Below are positions 34,369 to 45,616 of a DNA stretch of 64,000 nt, one piece after another (the stretch's first letter is position 1; every line of letters starts with the position of its first letter). A program made the position numbers and the translations under genes. The notes beneath the pieces were generated by a model. That model was not told the DNA's origin. It searched no databases and saw only the letters and a program-made list of their open reading frames with translations. This stretch comes from Trametes villosa (taxonomy: Eukaryota; Basidiomycota; Agaricomycetes; Polyporales; Polyporaceae), in NCBI GenBank assembly GCA_002964805.2, contig PUDQ02000032.1, positions 248,001-312,000 of the forward strand, read 5' to 3'.

Positions 34369-34403
34369 CTGCTGCTCCTTCGCTCTCTCGCTGATCTTTT
34401 ATA
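34369..34403 (-). promoter_or_regulatory. SCR10-E TATA and diverged core promoter
   Basis: Minus-strand ATATAAAA at about 34,403-34,397 is followed by GATCAGC at 34,396-34,390, a variant of GGTGAGC. At the conserved distance there is GCAGCAG in place of ACGACAG. A recognisable but degenerate copy of the A-C promoter. Confidence 0.5.
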
Positions 34404-36392
34404 TTCCTTTCTCCGGCGCTACTCCTGCACATAACCCGCCTCTGCAGACTATCCCCGCCGGTCACGACTCCTCGCGCTTTCAACTTTTCAGTAGATTCAC
34501 CTCCATTCCCGGCAGCCCACTAGCCACGGATTAACGATACAAGTCGTACTGAGCAGTTTTCCCTCTCTTTCAGGTGTGTATAGTCCGCCAAGGCCGGGCG
34601 TTCCAGGTCCGCCATCGTTCACCTCCTCGGGTACCTCGCACAAGGCACCATTCCACGCAACAACGCAAACGTTATACAGTGGATTTCGATGCAAAGTGGG
34701 AGATGCATCCACTATCTAGTCTCCAATACGTGCGTTGCAGCATCGCTGAAACAGCGTGACTGATCGCGGAGCCCAAATATCGCAACAAATTTCCCCTTCG
34801 GACTTAACAAGCGACGTACCGGTGCATCCTCGAAGCCGGCTTTCTACAGGCAAGAACGTACAAACGTTGACGGCTTGGCTTCTGCTTCTACGGGTGAGCT
34901 TTGCTGCTCCGGTGTTGGTAGCTCACCATCCGTTTACGGAATCCTCATCAGCGATACACGTCAAGCTTACGGGTGAGTGCATTCACATCGCAGATACCTC
35001 CGCAAGTGGTTCTCCTTACTCTCTGACGTCTCTACTGGATTTGACCCTCAAGCCTCGCTGGTTGGGTCTCATGGTACGGCGAGAAGGCGGACGAAGCTGA
35101 ACTTCCGCTGTCCCAGCAGTGCTTACACGATCCTCCGGCGGCGCAGCTGCGTCTTACCTCCCACGTTTGCCTGAAACTCTGGCGACAGGTCACGGATTCG
35201 AGCCAGTAGAAGGGTGGGTGCGTCCGAGAGCGCCGTTACAAGTGAGTAATGTCATTGCGCTGACGCCCATGTCTGATCCCACGCCGCCATGGTCGAGAGC
35301 ATAGTCGGGATGCCCGACCTCCTTCTTACTCTTCCATGGGTTCGCTACCCTGGAAGTCCGACCATGAGGCGTCTCGCCGTGAGTACGTGTAACTTTCTGC
35401 GTCGCTTTCTAGGGCGCTAATGTCGGGCTGGCTGACGAACACAACAGCTACCTAAAGCGGGTGTGCATCGTAGGACGCCGTTAAGTCCGCCCAACCTCCA
35501 TCGCCCTATCTATGATCCTACTGACTCTTTTCAGCTCATCTACGAAGAACATGATTTGGGAAGCCTGACGTGCAGTGTAGCGCTGTGAAAGGGCGAAGAC
35601 GAGCATCCCAACGGCGGCCTTCCGAGCACTATGCTTATGCAGGACACCCGTCGGCCGCGCAACACGTGGCATTTCCTTTGATCCACGCTGCTTTAACCCT
35701 CGGTCTCCTGGCTGAATGCCGGTCACCACTCGCACGAACTCACAAGAAAGGCCTGCTGTGACAATCATATCTATCGAGGATACCACAAGGTCCCACAGAG
35801 GCCTCGTGTACCTTCCCCCGACGTAGGATTGCGCCGGTGTCCCTGCTTGCATTGTGCCACCGCCACCGTCGGCCGTCGCTTGGGTCTGTGACGAGCGGCC
35901 ATCGTCATCCGGAACCGGGAAGCCACCACGGCTCTTTCAAGGATACCATCTAAGCTGAGTCGGACCACTTCTATGCTGTGCGTGACGCTGTGCGACCCTC
36001 CGGCTAATGCGCCCCACTCTTTGACCAGCCGCTTCGCTAGACGCCTCATGGAAGCCCTAGCTCACTCTCCTGCATGTCCCCTACGCATAGATCCCCTTGG
36101 TGCAACGTCCTGATGAATGCGCTGGCGATTTGGAAGTCTCTTTCGCTCTTGGATGCCCCGCTCTGTCCTCGCTGTTGTGCTCGATGTCTTCCTAGGCTTG
36201 CTCTTGGTCTTCCTGGTCTATCGTCCGCTTTGTCTCGCTTGCTCGTCGACTGGTACTTATGCTCGCGCAAAATGTCTCCCAACCACTCATCCTCACTCGC
36301 ATCGTCTACTCTCGCGCCTCTCGCGCCTCCTCAGCCTCTGTATCAACACCGATTCCTAGACTTCATCTTCCGCACAGTATTCTAGTATCGCA
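34404..36392. other. Intergenic region without a supported gene
   Basis: Several short protein-like segments occur, for example a hydrophobic LTAWLLLLRVSFAA at about 34,870 and a plus-strand start at 35,288 followed by a good donor (GCC|GTGAGT) at about 35,380. No set of exons could be joined. They may be relics of a decayed secreted-protein gene. The last 300 nt are pyrimidine-rich on the plus strand, typical of a fungal leader for the gene at 36,393. Confidence 0.4.
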
Positions 36393-37028
36393 ATGTCTGG
36401 TCTGATTCCGCAGGCGAAGCTCGACGTCTCGACCTACCGCCCCAAGTCGGTACCCCGCGTCGCTCCCCCGCCCCGCGTCCGTTTCTCGACCGTGGACGCG
36501 GCGAGCGCGAGCATGGGCGAGATGCTCTCGCTCCCGCCCCAAACCATGCAGGCCAAGATGCCCATGTTCTCGGACTCCAGCCTGAACGCCACCGGATTGC
36601 CCGCGCTCGTGCTCAAGTTCTCCGTGCGTCCGGCGCTTCGCGCTTCCTACCCTCAGGCGCACATATTGACCTACTGCGCGCTGTGTAGTGGCCGGGATAC
36701 GAAAAACATGACCTTTCGGAGTTGATCCCTGTCGCTGGCAGGACCAACGGACAGATTGCTATCATTGCTGCAGAAGCGTACCGAGAGTTCATCACGGTAG
36801 GCCTTCTCCGTTGTATGTGAATGTGATGTGAACTCCGGAACTCACTCATGCCCACAGAAAGCAGCGAAGCTGCCCTGCTCCGATCCCCGGTACGCGATCA
36901 CTCCGGGCTCCCTCTCGTCGAACATCAAGAACTTGCACCTTTGCTCTCTCAACTACGTGTGCGCGGACCTCTTCGTCGCTGAAGTCGAGGTCATTGCGCG
37001 CGCGAGGGGCATGGCGAAGATAGCGTGA
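36393..37028 (+). CDS. Small protein of unknown function
   Basis: Proposed exons 36393-36623, 36722-36796 and 36858-37028, with introns of 98 and 61 nt; 158 aa. The start MSGLIPQAKLDVSTYRPK follows a CT-rich leader. Exon 1 includes SLPPQTMQAKMPMFSDSS. Exon 2 reads LIPVAGRTNGQIAIIAAEAY. Exon 3 ends ARARGMAKIA. No signal peptide, membrane segment or known motif is visible. The third junction (ITG|GTAGGC to CACAG|AAA) is good; the first acceptor (TTCGGAG) is poor, so the middle of the model is uncertain and exon 1 could instead read on to a stop at 36,725. I do not recognise the family. Confidence 0.5.
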
Positions 37029-37376
37029 GCTTCTGTGCTCAAAATGTCTAGGGCCCTCTCTTCCTTGCTCTCTCTTGTTCTGCCACTCTAGATTTCTTGT
37101 CTCCGTCTTGTAGCTTTGTGCTCGCATGTCTGTCTTGGTCTGCCTGTGGATCCACCTCAATGTCGTCTTTTAGCTGTATCGCTAGCATGTATCTTACTCG
37201 CCCATGTTCTATAATATCGCTCTCTTATCCTGCCTATGGAAGTCCCGTATTGCGCTTGTCATTGAAGGAACTCGGATCAATCATCCTATCAGCTTCAGCA
37301 GGCGTTGAATCGCGGACTACATGGGTAACTAGGTTCCGAATATCTCTGCGATGTCGCAAAAAATCAATACTGTGGT

Positions 37377-37459
37377 GGGCCCAACCGGGAATTGAACCCG
37401 GGACCTCGCGCAAGCTCGAGAGACCCGAAGCGCGAATCATACTACTAGACCATTGGGCC
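37377..37459 (-). tRNA. tRNA-Pro (CGG) with 11 nt intron
   Basis: Full cloverleaf on the minus strand. Acceptor GGCCCAA pairs with TTGGGCC. The T arm is CCGGG/TTCAATT/CCCGG. The anticodon stem CGCGC/GCGCG encloses loop TTCGGGT, with anticodon CGG followed one base later by an 11 nt intron (tctctcgagct), the canonical nuclear intron position. Discriminator C. Confidence 0.9.
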
Positions 37460-37587
37460 GATGACGGGGTTGGTCTTATAAACATTTCATAGTTAAATAA
37501 TATTAATCACTTTGCCACACATCCCATCCGAGTATCTCGCGAACTTCAGACTTACTCCTACCTCTCATCCTCTCAAACACCCGCTTA

Positions 37588-39109
37588 ATGGTACGTATCA
37601 TGGCACGTATCTGAACTGAATAACTGATATATAAGTGACTGGACAGTTTGGCGATATCGAAGACCTCGTTCTTTCCGGCAAACTATTCAGTCCTCCCTCT
37701 CGCTCGAGCTCCCCCGTCCGCTCTCGCTCGCCCTCGCCCCATCATGCACCATGGCCAGAACAAAGGGACGACTTCGATTACGACTCCGATGCAGAGCGTC
37801 GTGCAGAGGTTGAGGCGCACATCGCGTCGCAGCAGCAGCAAGACTCCATCGGGATGGGCCCTGGCCGCACGGGCGTGAAGGGCGTCATCCGCGACCGCGC
37901 AGAGGCCGAGTCGATCGCGCGTGCGAGGCGGGCAGATGAAGTCAAGGACCTCAACCGTACCATGGAGAAGGCTAGCCTTGGTGGCAAGACGTGGGCAGAA
38001 GAGGAGAAGGAGCGGCAAGCAGAGCTCGCGAGGCTCGAGGGCGCCCCCAGTGTGCCCAAGTCCGCGCGCGCAGGTCGGTTCGGCCACTTGCGAGAAGTTG
38101 GGGTGCGCAGCTTCGTCCAGGCAGTGGAGGAGGACCCCGATGTGTGGGTGGTCGTGCACATTTACGACCCGGTACGTGATTTCTCTATTTTGTGCGCGGA
38201 GAGCGAAGTGCCGTACCGTATCCTTCTCCGGAACAGCCTTGAGATACGCCTCTCTACGACATTTCTGTCGTGTCCGTATGACTGGATAGAGTTGGTGTTG
38301 GAGCTCGTGTACCGAGGTGTCATCAAGATACGGAGCAGCTGTGCAAGCGTCCGTAGCCACTCGCCCCGCGCAGCTGGTCAGTAGCATGAGGTTAGCTCAG
38401 ACGTGCTCAGGCCTGTTCGAGAGGGGGCTGTAAGTTAGATACCGTATGCCTGAGTTGTTGGCACGTTCAAAATATCATGGCGCTGACTTGCTACGCGTTC
38501 GCAGTCGCTGGACCGGTGTGCAACGATAGACGAAACGCTATCCCGACTAGCCCGGATCTACCCCTTCACCAAGTTCCTGCGAGCGCGCGCCGGTGCAATA
38601 GGCTTTGCCTCATCATCGGGCTCGAAGCCCACCCTGGGCAACGTCTCGTCGCTCAATGCATCACGTCTCTCCTCCCAACGGCGAGGCGCGCAAAGGCGAG
38701 ACGATCGCTCCGACGAAGATGACGATGAAGACGACGACGACGACGAGCGCGGCCGCGATCAGTGGGAGGACGATGAGGTCGACACGGACGTTCTTCCAAC
38801 CCTACTCGTGTACCGTGGCGGCGAGCTAGCACACTCGTGGGTGCGGGTCGACTGGGAAGCGAAACAGGGCCTGGAGGAGTTTCTCAAGAGGTACGGTCTC
38901 AGTGCCGCGCGGTGCTGTCCTCGTTGCATCCTGCAGTCACTACGGCTAACTTGCATACGCACGTGCGTACTGTTCGTAGACACAGCGTACTCACCTCACC
39001 ACGGCACTATGGCGGCGTGACAGCCAGCGCAGGATATGCCGATGGCTCAGACGATGACGACTTTGATGATGGAGAGCTTGTGTTCGGGAACAGTGATGAT
39101 GAGCGGTAA
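37588..39109 (+). CDS. Phosducin-like protein (PhLP1/Bdm-1 type)
   Basis: Co-chaperone that, in known members, works with the CCT chaperonin to assemble G-protein beta-gamma dimers. Four exons: 37588-37590, 37647-38171, 38505-38890, 38980-39109; 347 aa. Exon 1 is only the start codon: ATG|GTACGT, then acceptor GGACAG|TTTGGC, giving MFGDIEDLVLSGKLF. Domains: Ser/Pro-rich N-terminus; TGVKGVIRD at about residues 78-86, matching the TGPKGVIND G-beta-binding helix of PhLP1; a coiled segment; and a thioredoxin-like domain from about residue 145 (GRFGHLREVGVRSFVQAVEE, VVHIYDP, PTLLVYRGGELAHSW). A very acidic insert of Asp/Glu lies inside that domain at about residue 250, and the tail is acidic (DGSDDDDFDDGE). 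Introns are 56, 333 and 89 nt. Confidence 0.88.
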
Positions 39110-39890
39110 GCCCGCTTGACCAATCATTGGCCCTCGGGGAGCTCCCTGTCAGGCAAAATACGAGTACCTATCATGTGCATCTGGTCGTCGCTGCTGGAAA
39201 CATACCCCTTAGATGTATAGGCGCGGTGTGGATAGTCCGCGGGTACATCGCACCCCCCAAAGTTGCGGAAGATGCAAGGAACCGCGTGCTGTGATGGGTC
39301 AACGCGGGAACATCAATTCGTTCCTCACCTAACGCACTGTCACTCGTGAGTGGAATTATTGTCTACATCTAGCCGGACCCTTCACACTGATCAGTGTTTT
39401 AAACGTCGTCAGAATAATAGTGCTACGGTAGAAACTCACAGCGTAGTAGTCAGACCATAACGAGGCTTGTTCAGACGGCCCCACACATCAGCATGCTCAA
39501 AATTAAGCGTAGGCAACGACGGTGACCTCGGGCGGCGGGTCCATGTGCATCGCTCACCACCGTCGCGCACTGGACAGCTTCCGCAGTAAAAACAGATCTG
39601 GGGGAACTCTCTTTACTGAGCATCGCTGCGCCCGAGGGCGTGCATGACCGGACAGTTACTTCAGGAGGCAAGTACGCGCTCACATGATCGTGTTCGCCCT
39701 GCAGATCTGACCCAAATTGCGCTGCACACAGCCCTCAGGACGACCGCCATCAGCCCACCCGCCTCTCATCAGGCTGTAACTAACCTTGCTCCCCAAGGCT
39801 CGATCGTGATCGCCTGCAGCCTCTCTACGCACAGCATCAGCGCCATGTTTCAAAGAGGAGATCCCGCATGATGGACCTACCCTGTGCTGG
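39110..39890. other. Intergenic region
   Basis: No gene recognised; upstream of the two-domain secreted protein. Confidence 0.5.
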
Positions 39891-39898
39891 TATATAAG
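39891..39898 (+). promoter_or_regulatory. TATA box of the two-domain secreted protein gene
   Basis: TATATAAG about 150 nt before the start codon at 40,047. It is followed after about 30 nt by a CT-rich leader (ttcattctctcttcgtc), the usual fungal strong-promoter layout. Confidence 0.65.
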
Positions 39899-40046
39899 TC
39901 ACCGAGCTGCGCTGTACAGAGGTCTTCATTCTCTCTTCGTCTTTCCTTCCGACTTTTGTTTCCTTCGAGCTGTGCTCGGACTCGTTCTTCACTTTCTTCA
40001 TCCTCAGACTGTGTATCTTCTCGGCTCTCCACTCCCTATCTCCAAC

Positions 40047-41620
40047 ATGGTTAAGTTTTCCACGTCCCTCGTTCTCGCCCTCTCCGCGGTTGCGGTGAGC
40101 GCGGTGCCGCTCGAGAAGCGCATCGCTCAGACGATCTCGGCCTCCACGCAGAAGTGGGTGGCTGCCTGTGTGCGTACACCCTGTCGCTCTTCTCCTATTC
40201 TCGCCTACTGACGCAGCTCGAACGGATTACAGAACAAGGCCGGCGGTGCGGACCAGTGCAGCAACATTTCCGTTACTGCGTTCTCCACTCTCCTCGCCGC
40301 CGCTGGGCCCTGCGACCAGCAGAACTCGGCGGACGCCATGATCGATCTCGCCAAGAAGCTGAACAACGACCCCGACATGATCAAGTTCGCCCAGATCTTT
40401 GCCCAGCAGCCGCGCAACACGGTATGTCGATGCATTTCATTTCTTCCCTCTTATTTGCTGACGATGTCCGGTACCACCACACAGCCCTCGAGCGAGTCTG
40501 TGCCGTACTGCCAGACCGCGCCGAAGAACGCGGAGCTCAACGGCCTGTTCCAGTGCCAGTTCCAGGGCGCGAAGCTCGACACCTTCGTTGGTGGCGTCAA
40601 GGTCGGCGGCGCGGGTACCATCCCCCTTGGCCAGACCGCTGCTCTGTCGCCCGCTGGCTCCTGCCCGGCGAACCCCACCGGCCCCATCCCCGACGGCCAG
40701 CAGCTCAGTGACATCACGCAGGACCCCGGTCTTGCTAACGTCAAGGGCGGCTCGAGCGGCTCCGCGCCCCCGGCTGCGACCTCCGCGCCTGCCGCTGCTT
40801 CATCTGCGGCGGCGGCGCCCCCTGCTGCCACCTCTGTTGAGGCGTCATCGGCGGCAGCTGCGCCTCCGGCATCCACCTGCGCTGCCAAGAAGAAGCGCGG
40901 CGCGATGAGGAAGCGTATCGCTCAGGACACAGTTGCCTCCGCTACGCCCTGGGAGGATGCCTGCGTACGTGCTATCACTCGTGTGGATGAAACTTCGTTG
41001 ACCGTGTGCTACCTGAACAGAAAACGGCTGGCGGCGCGGATAAGTGCAACCCGATCGCGGTGACCGCGTTCAGCACGCTGCTCGCCGCGGCGGACCCGTG
41101 CGCCCAGCAGGACTCTGCGGACGCGATGATCGATCTTGCGAAGCAGCTCAACAACGACGCGGACATGATCAGGCTCGCACAGATCTTCGCGCAGCAGCCT
41201 CGCAACTCGGTATGTCTTATCCCTCCTTCTTGCCTTCTCTCCTCGACACAATCTATCATAATGAATTCCAAACGCTAATAACCTTCCCCGATATAGCCCA
41301 CGTCCCAGGCCGTCCTGTACTGCCAGAAGGCACCGAAGAACGCTGAGCTCCAGGGCCTCTTCCAGTGCCAGTTCCAGGGCTCGTCCCAGGACACCTTCGT
41401 CGGCGGCGTCAAGGTCGGCAGCCCGGGCACGATCCCCTTCGGCCTCACCGCGGCTGTCAGCCCCGCCGGCTCGTGCCCCGCCAACCCTGCCGGCCCGATC
41501 CCTGACGGCAAGCAGCTCGTCGACATCACTCAGCAGCCCAAGGCGTCTGGCGGCGCCGCTGCGGCGCCCCCTGCTGGCGGTGACAACGCTGCGACCGGCG
41601 GTGACGCTGACTGCGAGTAA
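40047..41620 (+). CDS. Secreted tandem two-domain protein with internal Kex2-type site
   Basis: Five exons: 40047-40169, 40233-40421, 40485-40964, 41021-41209, 41297-41620; 434 aa. Signal peptide MVKFSTSLVLALSAVAVSA, then LEKR|IAQ at residues 22-28. Two copies of one domain follow: each starts with IAQ, has a Cys before the intron, then GGADxCxxIxVTAFSTLLAA, DAMIDLAKxLNNDxDMI, FAQQPRN, YCQxAPKNAEL and CPANPxGPIPDG. Between them is an Ala/Pro/Ser linker ending AAKKKRGAMRKR|IAQ, so the second copy also begins right after a Kex2-type site (residue 248). Exons 2 and 4 are both exactly 189 nt and introns sit at matching places, so an exon block was duplicated. The domain occurs in other basidiomycete secreted proteins as I recall, without known function. 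Confidence 0.88.
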
Positions 41621-42126
41621 GCGCGCGGACCGGATGGTGGATCACAGCCGTGTTGGCTTGCTGATGCGGCTGCATGTGGATGTGGAGTCTTGAGAGGTGG
41701 AGGATGTTGGTGAGAATACCGTTGCCTGTGTGGGTGATATTTACGAGTTGGATACGAGGTTGGTTGTTACGTGACGAATCATAGAGATGTGCGTCCCCCT
41801 TGGGATCGCGATGTAGCGTACTACGAAGCAATGTACAGTAGTATTGTCTGTGTCAGCATGATATAACGCTATGTTGCCTGCCGCCAACGTTGAGTACTAG
41901 ACGCTGCGAGTTCGATCAAGGCGCCTGTTGCGGCCGGCAGCCTCTGTTCGAAAGAGGCTGTGTACACGGCCTGTTTCGTACTCTCGTGGCGCGTCTGCAA
42001 CGTCTAGTACTTCTCATCGAGAGAGGTTTGTAGTAGAGAGTTAGGCGGTACGTGGTCAGCTGAACGATCATCAATATTCAAGCTCATACTGACTTGTGAC
42101 AATACGTTCTGTCCGGTGTAGAATCG
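41621..42126. other. Intergenic region
   Basis: Between the two-domain secreted protein gene and the HET gene on the same strand. No gene or repeat recognised. Confidence 0.5.
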
Positions 42127-44193
42127 ATGAGGTTGCTGAACACCCATACGGGGGCCTTCGAGTGGCACCACGACCCGACGACCGTACGATACGCTATCCT
42201 TTCACATGTCTGGGACGTGCAAGGCGAGCAATCCTTCAAGGACGTCCTACGAATCAACAAGCAGGTACAACGGGCTCCCGGCGCGAGTACCGACCCAGCT
42301 GTTTCCCCGACGCTCCTTTCTCTCGTCTCTGCGAAGATCCGGGACTGCTGCGCATACGCGCGCCAGAATGGGTACGACCTCCTCTGGATCGACTCTTGCT
42401 GTATCGACAAGTCCAGCAGCGCGGAGCTGTCCGAGGCGATCAACTCCAGGTACCAGTGGTACGAACTGGCAACTGTCTGCTACGCCTTCCTCTACGACGT
42501 CCCGAGCGACGAAGATCCTCGGGCGCTGGGCTCCCAATTCCGACGGAGCAGGTGGTTCACGCGCGGCTGGACTCTCCAGGAGCTTCTCGCGCCCCTCCGG
42601 GTCGTCTTCCTCTCGTGCGAATGGCGCCCGCTCGGGACGCTGAGCAGCCTCGCAACGGTCATCGAGGAGGTCACGGGCATCGAGCGCGGTGTACTCTTGC
42701 ACCAAAGGCCGATCCGAGCGATCAGCGTGGCGCGGCGGATGTCATGGGCGGCCGAGCGGGTCACGACGCGCGTGGAGGACGAGGCGTACTCGCTTATGGG
42801 CATCTTCGGTGTGATGATGCCGACGATCTACGGTGAAGGGCGGGCCGCCTTCGCAAGACTTCAGGAGGAGATTCTGAAGCAGGCCCCAGACCAAACGATA
42901 TTCGCCTGGGGACCCACGCTGAACCCTTCAGCGCACCCGTCGGGAATACGGCCGGAAGCGAGGTACTTCACGATGGACAACGAGTTACCCAGAGAGCGGA
43001 ACCTCTTCGCATCCTCCCCGCGCGACTTCGCTGACTGTGCAGACGTCGAGCCGGAGTCACACCTCTCGCTATCGGCGCGGCTTGGAGACCTTGCAGTCCC
43101 ATTCCCGGAGTACACGTCCACGGGATACGGCATCCGCACTCGGATCCCCGTCCTCCCTCCGCTTGAGGACGTGAAGCATACCGTCCACATAGGCGTCTTG
43201 TCCGTCATGGGAGGCGACCGTGACCTCGTAGGGCTCTTCCTAGACGCAGACAAAAACTGGATGGCAAATGGCTATCATCTCGGCACCTCTCTGGACGGCG
43301 ACAGCGACACCATTTACCGCACGATTCTACTCACGAAGGAGGTCCGCGCACAATGGGGGGCTCCCCAGGTCGCAGAGGTGTACCTGCCGACACGCGTGAA
43401 GATGAAGAGCCCGGCGCCAACCTCGAACGGCGGCTCGCTGAACCCCTTCGCGACGTATGACATCTTGCTACCTGACTGGCGTAAACGAGAGCTTGAGGAG
43501 CGCGGGTACACCGTCCAACGTCTCGTCGAGGCTCCAACGGCGCCGATAGAATCACCACCCACGTACAGGTTCTTGCTGCGTAAACCCGGAAACTCCCCCG
43601 CGATCATCAGTGTCCAGTTCGATGCCTGTGTTTGTGTCCCCGGACCGGAGGAGAGTCAGCATGGACGGATGCGGGCCATTGTCGATTTCCAGGATCCAGA
43701 CTGCCAGCGCCCCTCTCTAGTATCCTCTCCCGGCTCAACCGCAGAGGGTTCGGTCCCGCCACTGCTACCTACTCAGCCTCATAGAACGGTTTTACACGAC
43801 GTCGCGCATCCTGACCATGTCAACAACTACACGTGGCTCCTCGACGATGAATCGTGTACCGCGGCGTTCAAGGAGTTCTTCCGCTACATGGTCGGCGAGC
43901 AACATCCTGTGGAAGCCGTCCGGCTCACCCTGAGTCCTTCACCAGAGCAGTATTCAGACGCGGTGCCACCTACATGGGATAACGTATACACCTTGGACAT
44001 CGAGGTTTTTGACCCGAGAGGCGAGGACGAAAGCTCGAACGAGTACGTGGCATCGGGGGCGGCTGAGCCGGAGGGCAGACTTCTCCTGAGCTACGAGGGG
44101 TGGGATGTTCATTCGAACTTGTGGGGGTACGACGCCACGAAAAGGAAGTTTTTCCTGGCTCAACGAGCGCGCCTACGAGGGGTTCGTGTTTGA
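42127..44193 (+). CDS. HET-domain protein (fungal allorecognition type)
   Basis: Single exon, 688 aa, first ATG of the frame. The HET domain (PF06985 type) occupies about residues 20-160, with its three hallmark blocks: YAILSHVW (22-29), LLWIDSCCIDK (about 84-94) and FTRGWTLQELLAP (about 144-156). It continues with a conserved basidiomycete segment containing ARRMSWAAERVTTRVEDEAY and GIFGVMMPTIYGEG, typical of HET-E-like relatives. The C-terminal half has no recognisable domain, and no NACHT or WD repeats are attached. In ascomycetes HET proteins trigger cell death after fusion of incompatible hyphae. In basidiomycetes the family is large and mostly untested. It lies between two groups of secreted protein genes, fitting a variable accessory region. 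Confidence 0.92.
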   Translation: MRLLNTHTGAFEWHHDPTTVRYAILSHVWDVQGEQSFKDVLRINKQVQRAPGASTDPAVSPTLLSLVSAKIRDCCAYARQNGYDLLWIDSCCIDKSSSAELSEAINSRYQWYELATVCYAFLYDVPSDEDPRALGSQFRRSRWFTRGWTLQELLAPLRVVFLSCEWRPLGTLSSLATVIEEVTGIERGVLLHQRPIRAISVARRMSWAAERVTTRVEDEAYSLMGIFGVMMPTIYGEGRAAFARLQEEILKQAPDQTIFAWGPTLNPSAHPSGIRPEARYFTMDNELPRERNLFASSPRDFADCADVEPESHLSLSARLGDLAVPFPEYTSTGYGIRTRIPVLPPLEDVKHTVHIGVLSVMGGDRDLVGLFLDADKNWMANGYHLGTSLDGDSDTIYRTILLTKEVRAQWGAPQVAEVYLPTRVKMKSPAPTSNGGSLNPFATYDILLPDWRKRELEERGYTVQRLVEAPTAPIESPPTYRFLLRKPGNSPAIISVQFDACVCVPGPEESQHGRMRAIVDFQDPDCQRPSLVSSPGSTAEGSVPPLLPTQPHRTVLHDVAHPDHVNNYTWLLDDESCTAAFKEFFRYMVGEQHPVEAVRLTLSPSPEQYSDAVPPTWDNVYTLDIEVFDPRGEDESSNEYVASGAAEPEGRLLLSYEGWDVHSNLWGYDATKRKFFLAQRARLRGVRV

Positions 44194-45002
44194 ATAGGGT
44201 ATCAACTTGAGTACGGTCTAGAAGTTCAGAGATGTGGGGTATTATGTTTATGCCACGACGCAGCCGTCCAGACCCCCTGGGTGTACGCCGGAGACCTTTT
44301 GGGAAGCGGATGGGTCAGATGTTCAGAATCGGACCTACTGCATCCCCGTCGGAGCGCCGGGATGGCTATGGCAGCTGAGAAGATGCGGCTTCTTGCGGAC
44401 TCGATGCGACGTTTCCCGCAGCCGTTACTCCAAACTTAGCGCGAACACACCTGTCCCGCGCGATGTCCACGGATGCTGATACTTTCTTCCGGATATGATG
44501 GGCAGTCAAGCCTAGCGTTGTACGTCTTGAGGTAGTAAGAGCGTGTGCCAGTGGGAGGACTCATTCTTACATCAAATTCCCCGACTAGGTTGTACCCTAT
44601 TGCGAAGAGGGGGCGGCATAGCCTTGAAGTCAGCCCTTTTTGCATATGCAGTGGGATCCGGAGGTACTCACCGAGGTCTCGAAGTCGATCAGCGACCGCG
44701 ATGTCCCTGCTCTTCCGACTGGGCCGAATGGGGATCAGGTCCGGAGAGTCGGAAGCTGTCAAGGGCGGGTGCATCCTGCCAATCAATTCTGCGCTTCGCG
44801 TGCCGTTTGCACCCAGCTCAGGTACCATTCAATGCGATCTTTGTACCTTGTCGGTTCTTTGACTCACCTGCCCCATGTTCAGGCCCGGCGTAGCGCAGAG
44901 CGCAACTCCGCCCATGGCGTTTCCTTGTGTAGCATGGAGGTCTAGCCTGGGCTGCCGGATGCGACGGCCATGCACACGGCGGAGGCAGCGGGAGAGGAGC
45001 AG
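44194..45002. other. Intergenic region before the SCR6 array
   Basis: No gene recognised. The part from about 44,979 is similar to DNA upstream of SCR6-2 (46,449 onward), showing that promoter DNA was duplicated along with the genes. Confidence 0.5.
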
Positions 45003-45045
45003 GTAAGCTTCGTGTCTCCCGGGTTGAGATCCGCGGCATAAAAGC
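45003..45045 (+). promoter_or_regulatory. SCR6-1 promoter: shared 21 bp box plus TATA
   Basis: A box reading GTAAGCTTCGTGTCTC then CCGGG at 45,003-45,023 is followed by GGCATAAAAG at 45,036-45,045. The same box lies upstream of SCR6-2, SCR6-3 and SCR6-4. The distance from the box to the TATA is similar in each (about 15-20 nt). Confidence 0.7.
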
Positions 45046-45142
45046 CTTGTCCCTGCAAGTTCATGGCATTAGCGCAGCAGACTCGACCTCGAGGAAGACA
45101 CAGCTCGTGCCGTTCATCCCCACCCATTCACACACACACACC

Positions 45143-45616
45143 ATGCACTCTATCTTCGCTGTCCTTACTATCGCGATCCTCAGCCAGACCGCCATCGCCG
45201 CCCCCGCGGCGCCTGAGCTATCGACGATTGGCGCCTCCCTCCCCATTGCACAGCTGAGCCCACCCACCGATGCATCCAGCATCGCGCTCCAGCACGGCGG
45301 CAGCGCCCACAAGAGCATGGGACCGTTGCCCGACGACCTCGACACCGTGTTCCTCCTCTGCCCCTCCCCTAATTGCCAGTCCTGCAATGTCGTCGACGTC
45401 GTAGGCCTGGATAGCGATGTCTGCTTCGCATCACCCGGAAACGCCGCGATCCTCTCCGCCGCGACCGTGCAGACGAACAACGTCACGCTCCCGTTCACCC
45501 CCGCGGTGGGCACCCCCAACTGCGCACAGCTGGCCGGGCTACCAGCGCCGAACATGTGTTTCAACCTGAACGCCCCTGCTGGTACGAAGTTCGACACCTT
45601 TGCGCTTCTCGTGTGA
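45143..45616 (+). CDS. SCR6-1: small secreted six-cysteine protein
   Basis: Intronless, 157 aa. The start is the ATG at 45,143, after a CA-rich leader; it gives the signal peptide MHSIFAVLTIAILSQTAIAA. The family core follows: an acidic stretch (LPDDLDTVFLLC), the block Cx4Cx2C (LLCPSPNCQSCNVVDVV), a fourth Cys, a beta-like segment (TVQTNNVTLPFTPAVGTPNC) and a final Cys in NMCFNLNA. There is one N-glycosylation motif (NVT). No dibasic processing site. It belongs to a family of seven paralogues in this window. I do not recognise it; secretion is inferred from the N-terminus. Confidence 0.87.
   Translation: MHSIFAVLTIAILSQTAIAAPAAPELSTIGASLPIAQLSPPTDASSIALQHGGSAHKSMGPLPDDLDTVFLLCPSPNCQSCNVVDVVGLDSDVCFASPGNAAILSAATVQTNNVTLPFTPAVGTPNCAQLAGLPAPNMCFNLNAPAGTKFDTFALLV

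Noticed and set aside
35481..36290. Minus-strand protein-like frames opposite the leader of the 36,393 gene
   Set aside because: No ATG, no consistent splice sites, and the plus strand here reads as a CT-rich leader.
42206..42836. Other-frame proteins inside the HET gene
   Set aside because: Shadows of the 688-residue HET frame, which carries all family motifs.
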